Assembly: GCA_945900945.1 (NCBI GenBank)
Contig: CAMDKL010000025.1
Coordinates: 1-49,298 of the forward strand
Direction of reading: 5' to 3'
DNA from: Pirellula staleyi DSM 6068
Lineage (GTDB): Bacteria > Planctomycetota > Planctomycetia > Pirellulales > Pirellulaceae
DNA: 49,298 nucleotides
Shown piece by piece: positions 42,699 through 49,298 of the stretch. Below the pieces are notes generated by a model. The model was not told the DNA's origin. It made no database searches and worked only from the letters and a program-made list of their open reading frames with translations. How positions within the stretch are numbered: the stretch's first letter is position 1; each line of letters opens with the position of its first letter. The position numbers were made by a program, and so were the translations under genes.

Positions 42699-45600
42699 CT
42701 AATGATTAAACAAAAACGCTGGACTATTGATTAACGCCCAGGCTATATCCTCGGCTGCGGTCAGTCGAGATTGGATTCGCTGAGTCTCACTCTCCTTAAC
42801 GTCATTTCTTAATCGCACCAACCTGTTGTCGTCAACAAGCGGTACGGATAGTCGTTCGATCCGCTTCTTAAACGTTGCTACTTGCTCGTCTTCAGCCAAT
42901 GGTTTGTTTTCCTTGTTCAAGGTTTCGTTGAGCTTTTTAATTTCCGGCGAAGATACTCGGAAATAGGCTAGCGATTCCTTGGTAACCAATTCCGTCCAAG
43001 CAGATTTCGGTACTTGTGCCACTGAATATAGCGATTCGGACAGGCCAAGCGCCAACTCTCCCTGACGATTCGCGATACTTAATCGGAATCGGCCAACTCG
43101 ATGGTCCACAGCATCATGGAACTGGTGAATTCGCCATTGAATGACTTCACCTGGCTGAATCTTTACCGGCTCCTCTGTTGAAAAAACGGCCCAATGCTCG
43201 GTCCCCTCTGCACCGTTAATGGCCCACCCACCTTGATCCTTTAGCTTGGTATCGATGACCGCCGCTGCGGAAAAACCAGTTTGATCAAAGTCTGTCAGGC
43301 CTTTGGTCAATTTCAGTTTCCGCATTTCCTTTGGCTTATCCGCCTTTCCCACAAAGACTTCCAACTCCGTGATAACGAAGTTTCCGTTAGCAGATAGTCC
43401 AGGTCCTGCTGTCTTGAACTCGGTGCCTGTCAACGCTTCCAACCGGACCGTATTGAAGTCCGAGGGATCCACAGGCGTGTCGATCGTGTAAACCCCCTTG
43501 TCTGCCGAACCACGAGCGATAATGGAGCGATCACTTTGTGGTACTAAGGCTGCTTTGTTGGACGCTTCAGAACTGTTTGGCATGAGGGTACGCCAAACCG
43601 TCGCATTCTTTCCTTTGTTCAAAAACTCTTCGAGTTTGTTCGGTAGAACGGTTTCAAAGGCATCGACGGCTGCCTTCGCCACAGCGCTTCTTTCGAGTCG
43701 ACTTTTTTCAGCTGCATCGCGTTCGGGCTGGATCAATTGTATCCGGGTATCCAACTTGTTTTGCGCGTCAACTCGATCGGTGTCCAATTGAGCTTGGCGC
43801 TTGCCTTTCTCATCCAACCACCAGGCCTCACGCTGAACAAGTGACTTTGCGAGGGATTCGTGATCGATTGCAATAAGGCTAGTGACGGAAGTGGCTGCCA
43901 CAATTTCGGCAGGTTTCGCGGGTCTACTAAGGACACGCATAAAGAGCTCATTGATCAGATCGGAATCGTTCGAAAACTGTTGTACCAACTGACCAATGGA
44001 GTTGCTTTGATCCGAAATGGCGGACCCGAGTGTTGGGCCACTGACCAGCGCCATGATCGACCCAAGCCGCAATTCGCTTGATCGTTCGCATTCACAAGCG
44101 CTTTCGCGTGGCGGTCTACCCAAATTCGTCAAAAACCCATCCTTCAATCCAGACTCGGCGTCCGACAAGGAAGCAGCTCGGGCACCGGGGGTCATACCCG
44201 GCAAATGTGATACCGAACCGGTAACTTGGTGAATGGCATCGTACAGAACCTCGGCTGGTAAACGACGAGGCAAAGCGTGCGAATAGTTGCGATCATCGTC
44301 TGCATTCCATTGGTTAGATTCCATTGCGAGCTGATAAATTCTCGAACGGCAGATCGTTCGTATAAGATGCCGTACGTCAAACGCATGCCCCACAAAGTCC
44401 TTTTCCAGAAACTCAACGAGCTCCGGAATGCTTGCTGGGTTTCCTGCCCGTATATCATCGATAGGCTCGATGAGGCCTTTACCAAGCAGATAACCCCACA
44501 TTCGATTTACATAGCTGCGAGCGAAATAAGGATTTTTTGGGCTGGTAAGCCAAGAACCAAAATGCTTCCGTCGCGAGGCATCTGCAGCCACAATGTATTC
44601 CGATTGAAACGGGAACTTGGGTGCAACAACTTGTTGCGTTTTCTGGTGCTTCATTTCGCCGGTGCCGCCGTCCGATACTTCTTCGAAAAGTGGTTTTGCT
44701 CCGTCGACGGCCGTTCCACCAATTGTCTTGTCACCAGAAGCATCGTCCTTTTTTAACGATACTTGCGAGAAATAGGCTGCTGTTTCGTAATATTGATCCT
44801 GGGTCCACCGCTCGAACGGATGGTCGTGGCACTTGTTGCAATTGAACCGAACACCCAGAAATAGATGCGTGGTGTTCTCGAGAGTATCCTCGGGCGTGCG
44901 CAAGATCTTAAAATAAGACGCGGCGGGGTTTTCGCGATTAGAGCCGGAGGCCGTAACGATATCATGAACGAACTTATCATACGGTTTGTTGGTGGCAACG
45001 CTCTCTCGAATCCATTCCCGGAATTTGGTCGCTCCCTCTTTGCCCAGAAACTTGGAATTGACCTGCAACAAGTCCGACCACTTGCTGGTCCAGTGGTCGA
45101 CAAAGGCTTCGCTGGCAATCAACTGGTCAATGAGTTTTTCCCGCTTTTCTTGAGTCGGCGTTGTGTCGGCCAAAAACGCTCGCACTTGTTCTGCCGTTGG
45201 CGGCAGCCCTGACAAGTCCAAAGTCACTCTTCGCAAAAAATCCGCATCATTGCAGATCTCAGACGGCTTGATCTTCATACGGTCCCATTTCGCAGCCACA
45301 AGAGCATCGATAGGGTTCTCGGAGGCCGTCGGCTGCCAATCGAAACCGGATCGATCTCCCATGACGGTCAGAGTTGTTGCAGAATAAGCTCCTTCGTATC
45401 TAGCTAATATAGGAGCTTCACCTCGACGAATCGCCTGGATACGACCTCCGTCGATTACAACTGCAACCTCACCGTTTCCGGTTTCTATGTAGGCTTCCCG
45501 AGTTACGTCGCGAGTTCTGCCATCCGGATAGGTCGCAACCACACGAAGCTGCTGCACTGCTCCGGGCATGGGCGCAATGGGATTCAGTGGAGATAGCTCA

Positions 45601-47837
45601 ATTCGAGCAACTTTTGTGTTGGATGTGTTCACGTTGGCTCCCTCCGAAATCCACTGTCGAATGACGAGCGCATGGTTGTCCCCCGCCTCAAACAGCTTGC
45701 CACCGACGTGAGCCACCAACCCCAACGGTTTAGTCATGATGAGGCTGTCGGTTGGGGACGACGGATTGATGCGTCTGCCAGCCAAATCGTCTGACAATGC
45801 TCGGACGTCGTAAATGGGATCGTATCCACGAAGAGACAGTTTGAATCCACCTTTGCCAGCCTGGGCGCCGTGACAAGTTCCTGCGTTGCATCCAATTCGC
45901 GAGAGTACTGGGTTCACGTCCCGGATAAAGTCCATTGGCTTCTTTGCATCCATGGCAACCGTTACTGGCAGCAATTTCTTATGGCCGCCAATCTGGATTT
46001 CGATATTGCAGGTTCCGTTTTCTAGCGGTTGAACCCATCCACGCTTTGATAACCAAATATTCGACGACGCGGTCGAAAGCAATGCGACCCGAGTTGCATC
46101 GCGAACTTCACCATTGTCCAACGTAGCGGATACCGTGATCTGTGCGGATGCGTTCCAAGAATCCAGCTCGAGAGATGCCGGTTGGACTTCGATGGCCGTC
46201 ACTCGCGAAATCAAGAAGTTGTCAACTTCTTTAAGGAATTCAGCCGAAGCGCGTTCATTGGTGTGAACAGCCGCAATCTCGGAAAGGCGCTCCGCTCGAA
46301 GCTTGGCAATCAATCCGGTATCGGTAGCGATCGTGGTTGAGCTAGGGTTAACATCTATATCGAAAACCGATTCGCTATTGGCACTGTTCCAAACGCGGAG
46401 TCGACCGTCTGAACCGCCCGCTGCAAGTCGACCATTCGAATCCAAAGCGATCGAGTAGATTGCAGCCGTAGGCACCGTCCAGGTGGCAATTACCTTGGGT
46501 TGAGCAGTAACGTAGGCCTCGAGTTTCTTCTTCTCGTCGCCTTGGAGAGACGCAACGCGCTTTGCTTGGATATCCCTGATTTCCCTTGGCAGTTCCTCGT
46601 CGACATCGTACGACCAGACTTTGATAGTGCTCTGATTATCAAGTGTTGCGGCGGCGGCCAGAAATCGGCCGTCAGGGCTGATTGCTACGCTGAAAATACG
46701 TCCCGGCAATGGTTCCAATTGCCGAATCAGATTCGCATCGTCGCCGATCGCTCTGGCTGTTTGTCGAAACACCCGATAGATCTTAGGAGTACCGTCAGCC
46801 CCCCCCACCAGAATTTCATTTCGAAACGGATGACGAGCGAGCGACTGAACCCCGCCTCGAAGAGCACCTGGAGTGATTGAGGTAATATTGTCGACGAAGC
46901 GTTCCGTATCGACCTCGATTAACTTTACCGTCATATCACGGCTAGCGGAGATTAAATGTTTTCCGTCTGGGGTAAACACAGTCGCGCGCGGCCAATCTTC
47001 ATGCGCTCTTTGATAAAGTTTTTGCTCGCCGTCGAGGTTCACTGCGCGGACGGTATTGTCGGTCATTCCAAAAGAGATCAAGGTCGAGTCCGGAGACCAA
47101 TTCACACCAAAGAGCGTATCGCTCCCAAGCTGGAGGCTTCGTTCGAGCTTATTGGTCTCAACATTCCAAATTTGCAACTCGCCACTAACGGCTTGCTCGC
47201 CAGATGCCACCGCCAGCCACTTGCCATCTGGTGAATAACTGATGGACTCCACACGCGGGCTTAGTCCAATCAGACGCTGTTGAAGTTGTCCGTTCTCGGA
47301 ATTGAGAAGAAGCGTTTCATGAAAACCGGATACAGCAATTAACTTTCCATCTTTCGAAAAATCTATGCTGCTGATAGTGGGTGACCTTGTGTAGATGGGG
47401 GGCAGGGCCAATGAATAGCGTGGTCCTGCCGGTTTAGAGTCATTGATTGCACCAGCATCGACCCAACGTTTAAGGATTTCGATCTCGACGTCGCTAAGCG
47501 GCTTGCCTTTTTTTGGCATTTCCGACTTGCCATCTATCGGGACAATTTCGCGTATCAAATGGCTCTCGCTAGACCTGCCTGGAACAACTGCCGCCAAACC
47601 CGATTCACCACCGTCGAGCAAGGCTTGGAAATCGGTCATCATATAACCACCTAGCTTCTTGGCACCTTGATGGCAGCCGAAGCAATTGGCTCGAAGAATG
47701 GGAAGGACTTCGTTACTAAAACTCGGCGATGCGGCTTTTAAAGTTTCATTACCCCACAAACCACTCGCACTAGGTATGGAAAGAAAAGCGACCAAAGTTG
47801 CAGTGGAGAGAACAATACTGCGAAGGCCAAGGGACAT
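42699..47837 (-). CDS. Giant exported c-type haem/WD40/Big/DUF1549/DUF1553 protein
   Basis: This 1712-residue protein has a signal peptide (RSIVLSTATLVAFLSIPSAS) and a planctomycete cytochrome domain with a c-type haem site CFGCH (52-56) and GGYMMTDFQALLDGG. WD40 repeats (about 120-540, such as GKWLAVASGEQAVSG, GKHLISASRDMTVKL, GRFLAAAATLDNQS) and a Big2-like stretch follow. The second Cys motif is CNAGTCHGAQ (about 650). DUF1549 (NKCHDHPFERWTQ, about 1005) and DUF1553 (about 1090-1330) come last, with a long C-terminal region. The ATG at 47837 is chosen because an AAGGAG ribosome-binding site lies nine bases upstream; the longer ORF start at 47879 has none. Precedes DUF1501. Confidence 0.93.
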   Translation of the reverse strand: MSLGLRSIVLSTATLVAFLSIPSASGLWGNETLKAASPSFSNEVLPILRANCFGCHQGAKKLGGYMMTDFQALLDGGESGLAAVVPGRSSESHLIREIVPIDGKSEMPKKGKPLSDVEIEILKRWVDAGAINDSKPAGPRYSLALPPIYTRSPTISSIDFSKDGKLIAVSGFHETLLLNSENGQLQQRLIGLSPRVESISYSPDGKWLAVASGEQAVSGELQIWNVETNKLERSLQLGSDTLFGVNWSPDSTLISFGMTDNTVRAVNLDGEQKLYQRAHEDWPRATVFTPDGKHLISASRDMTVKLIEVDTERFVDNITSITPGALRGGVQSLARHPFRNEILVGGADGTPKIYRVFRQTARAIGDDANLIRQLEPLPGRIFSVAISPDGRFLAAAATLDNQSTIKVWSYDVDEELPREIRDIQAKRVASLQGDEKKKLEAYVTAQPKVIATWTVPTAAIYSIALDSNGRLAAGGSDGRLRVWNSANSESVFDIDVNPSSTTIATDTGLIAKLRAERLSEIAAVHTNERASAEFLKEVDNFLISRVTAIEVQPASLELDSWNASAQITVSATLDNGEVRDATRVALLSTASSNIWLSKRGWVQPLENGTCNIEIQIGGHKKLLPVTVAMDAKKPMDFIRDVNPVLSRIGCNAGTCHGAQAGKGGFKLSLRGYDPIYDVRALSDDLAGRRINPSSPTDSLIMTKPLGLVAHVGGKLFEAGDNHALVIRQWISEGANVNTSNTKVARIELSPLNPIAPMPGAVQQLRVVATYPDGRTRDVTREAYIETGNGEVAVVIDGGRIQAIRRGEAPILARYEGAYSATTLTVMGDRSGFDWQPTASENPIDALVAAKWDRMKIKPSEICNDADFLRRVTLDLSGLPPTAEQVRAFLADTTPTQEKREKLIDQLIASEAFVDHWTSKWSDLLQVNSKFLGKEGATKFREWIRESVATNKPYDKFVHDIVTASGSNRENPAASYFKILRTPEDTLENTTHLFLGVRFNCNKCHDHPFERWTQDQYYETAAYFSQVSLKKDDASGDKTIGGTAVDGAKPLFEEVSDGGTGEMKHQKTQQVVAPKFPFQSEYIVAADASRRKHFGSWLTSPKNPYFARSYVNRMWGYLLGKGLIEPIDDIRAGNPASIPELVEFLEKDFVGHAFDVRHLIRTICRSRIYQLAMESNQWNADDDRNYSHALPRRLPAEVLYDAIHQVTGSVSHLPGMTPGARAASLSDAESGLKDGFLTNLGRPPRESACECERSSELRLGSIMALVSGPTLGSAISDQSNSIGQLVQQFSNDSDLINELFMRVLSRPAKPAEIVAATSVTSLIAIDHESLAKSLVQREAWWLDEKGKRQAQLDTDRVDAQNKLDTRIQLIQPERDAAEKSRLERSAVAKAAVDAFETVLPNKLEEFLNKGKNATVWRTLMPNSSEASNKAALVPQSDRSIIARGSADKGVYTIDTPVDPSDFNTVRLEALTGTEFKTAGPGLSANGNFVITELEVFVGKADKPKEMRKLKLTKGLTDFDQTGFSAAAVIDTKLKDQGGWAINGAEGTEHWAVFSTEEPVKIQPGEVIQWRIHQFHDAVDHRVGRFRLSIANRQGELALGLSESLYSVAQVPKSAWTELVTKESLAYFRVSSPEIKKLNETLNKENKPLAEDEQVATFKKRIERLSVPLVDDNRLVRLRNDVKESETQRIQSRLTAAEDIAWALINSPAFLFNH

Positions 47838-47846
47838 AAATTCCAA

Positions 47847-47852
47847 CTCCTT
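47847..47852 (-). promoter_or_regulatory. Ribosome-binding site deciding the 47837 start
   Basis: The minus strand reads AAGGAG, nine bases from the ATG at 47837. It supports that start over the upstream in-frame ATG. Confidence 0.75.
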
Positions 47853-48131
47853 GTTTGCGGAGCCTAAATTGCAAAGCAATTAAGGGCACCGTGGGTTGCG
47901 GGTCGTACTTTGAAGCCGAAGAGCGTGGAAATTCAAAGAACGCGAATTTTCTAAGGTGGGACGATCTTGGAGCTGCGCTTCCAATTAACACTAGAGTAAC
48001 TGGTCGGCCCCCCAAAGTCAACGACGGCGCGAAAGCCCTCTTAGCTTAACAGTCACATCCTTTCGGTAAGGCTAAATTGTCGCTCTCGCAGTAATTTCGC
48101 CGCCAATCGCTCCTCGAATCGGGATTTTGAA

Positions 48132-48350
48132 TTGGTGGCGTGGAATCGCTTCGGCAAGCTGTTCAGGCGGATCTTGGAACGAGTTGGACTATCAGGCGAA
48201 TTGTGGTGCGACTTAGTCAATCGGTTCGGCAAGATCTTCAAACGTGTCGCCGGGACGCCGGAGTCACTTGCTCTAGAAGCGAACCTGCGAGGGAAGAGCG
48301 GCTATCGCACGGGGTCGGGAGCCTTTTTCACGAAAACTGTCGTTCGGTTC
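48132..48350 (+). pseudogene. Transposase tail remnant, opposite orientation
   Basis: The plus strand reads [40 protein letters not shown] and then GKSGYRTG. This is homologous to the C-terminal part of the neighbouring minus-strand gene (ILKRIGIDGRMWVDLVWRFK, SPQSLKESAAQ), including the order W/L-V-x-R-F-x-K-x-F and x-x-x-x-P-x-S-L. No N-terminal transposase part is present, so it is a truncated copy. Boundaries are approximate. Confidence 0.72.
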
Positions 48351-48410
48351 AAGATGCGTCGCATCGCAAATAAGACTCCCGCCCCCCTTTCGCGACAAGG
48401 AATGATGTTG

Positions 48411-49298
48411 CTATCCAGATACAAAGCAGGCGGACGAGGATCGCTGGCCTCTTGCGAATTTGCGGTTGTTCTGAGCCGCTGATTCTTTCAAGCTTTGCGG
48501 TGAGCCTGCGGCTCCGCCCCTACCGAAGTATTTTTTAAATCGCCAGACCAAGTCCACCCACATTCGTCCGTCGATTCCAATGCGTTTCAAGATCGGATCT
48601 AGTTCCTTGGGTATGTCGGCTTTCTGAGCACTGCCTCGCTGTCGTCCCGTCCAGTCGAGCAATGTCAAATAGTCTCTTATATCAAGCGACAAGAAACCCT
48701 TGTCGCTCGCACGAACACCCGTCGAGCTTGACTGCGGCCCAGAAGGGACTCGTTCGTTGATAGTTAACGGAGACAGCCAAGCATCTCGAGGGATCGATGG
48801 TCCCCTGTGTTTCTTTGCCGCAGCATTCATTTTTCGTAGCTGATCAGGTGTTGATGTTCTCAAGATTCGACCTGCCTCGGAAGTTTCAATGGCAACCAAC
48901 TCAGCTGCCGCCGATGGGATCGTTGCACCTTGGAGCGACTTGATACGATCATAAGCCGAAGTATGGACCGATTCTTCTGGAGTTTGTGCCATGGCCGCTC
49001 GAATTGGATTCAAATCGACGTACATACTGCAAGCCAGGAGACCCGCCTCGTCGGTGATAGCTAGGGCTTTGAATCGTCCCTCCCAAAAGTGGCCAGTCGC
49101 TTCGTCTTGTTTATTGGCAAGTCGAGCGATGGGTTCGCAGAGCGCCTTCATAAACCAGGAGGGATTCGACAATCGCGTACGAATTGCTTGAATGCGTTCG
49201 GAGTTGTTAGCCAGTGTTTCGACATCGTTAGAGGTCGGATCGGCCAGATGTTCATCGAGTCGGCGGCCAGGAAAGACACGCAGCCAACGCAGAGCGAC
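48411..49298 (-). CDS. Transposase-like protein of the IS200/REP-associated type, C-terminal part
   Basis: The frame is open to the right window edge, so only the last 295 codons are visible. It contains CEPIARLANKQDEATGHFWE, GRFKALAITDEAG and SMYVDLNPIRAAMAQ, the family motif G-H-F-W-E-G-R-x-K ... Y-V-D-L-N-P-x-R-A of Y1/REP-associated transposases. A C-terminal extension specific to planctomycete members follows (PKELDPILKRIGIDGRMWVD). The catalytic HUH and Tyr of the N-terminal half would lie beyond the window or upstream of the visible part. The in-frame TTG at 49172 is not the start. It is intact as far as seen. Confidence 0.85.
   Translation of the reverse strand, partial: VALRWLRVFPGRRLDEHLADPTSNDVETLANNSERIQAIRTRLSNPSWFMKALCEPIARLANKQDEATGHFWEGRFKALAITDEAGLLACSMYVDLNPIRAAMAQTPEESVHTSAYDRIKSLQGATIPSAAAELVAIETSEAGRILRTSTPDQLRKMNAAAKKHRGPSIPRDAWLSPLTINERVPSGPQSSSTGVRASDKGFLSLDIRDYLTLLDWTGRQRGSAQKADIPKELDPILKRIGIDGRMWVDLVWRFKKYFGRGGAAGSPQSLKESAAQNNRKFARGQRSSSACFVSG

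Overview
The window looks like chromosomal DNA of a planctomycete, most likely of the Pirellulaceae (Rhodopirellula-like). The evidence is the gene content: a DUF1549/DUF1553 protein carrying a c-type haem site next to a DUF1501 Tat-exported protein, DUF4159, a MoxR/DUF58/BatA-type operon, Uma2, PQQ-like propeller proteins and an unusual density of long secreted proteins. Placement rests on family content alone; no rRNA or tRNA gene was seen.

Layout, left to right. (1) 1-1301, leftward: ECF sigma factor, membrane anti-sigma-like protein and the start of a secreted protein cut by the window edge. (2) 1508-1768: a decayed GxxExxY gene. (3) 1956-4675, leftward: a translationally coupled YqiJ-like OB-fold membrane protein and a YqiK-type flotillin. 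(4) 4924-6671, leftward: ATPase and permease of a nitrate/taurine-class ABC importer without a binding protein. (5) 6978-12959, rightward: a Uma2 protein and a 1746-residue DUF3686-type AAA ATPase. (6) 12981-28116, leftward: a long tightly packed cluster of TPR/HExxH protein, DUF4159, then MoxR, DUF58, BatA-type VWA protein, a DUF4175-like coiled coil, a second VWA/GATase-like protein, a C13/caspase-like peptidase and a small arrestin-like protein. Almost every junction from MoxR onward overlaps or is spaced by 1-2 bases. (7) 28561-33091, leftward: tandem alpha/beta-hydrolase esterase, DUF1611 (DgcN-like) protein, nucleotide-sugar dehydrogenase. (8) 33540-34190: a decayed ilvD-like dehydratase gene that starts at the stop codon of an intact alkaline phosphatase (34187-35881). 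(9) 35966-38380, leftward: a WXG100-like protein, a coiled-coil protein and release factor 3, all overlapping. (10) 38559-42621: PQQ-like propeller, aldo/keto reductase, DUF1501. (11) 42699-47837: a 1712-residue haem/WD40/DUF1549/DUF1553 protein. (12) 48132-49298: the tail of a transposase-like gene facing a remnant of a related gene.

How parts fit together. The MoxR cluster encodes an AAA chaperone, three VWA or VWA-like proteins, large membrane-anchored proteins with extracytoplasmic domains and, at its distal end, a protease-like protein with a plausible Cys/His pair. I infer an envelope-located, ATPase-controlled assembly or stress system. The YqiJ/YqiK pair and the DUF3686 ATPase nearby may be a second membrane-stress module. 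The WXG100-like/coiled-coil pair resembles a secretion-substrate pair without its secretion ATPase in view. Three gene remnants (GxxExxY, ilvD, transposase tail) were found only by reading the gaps; they show that the spaces between operons are decaying former coding DNA.
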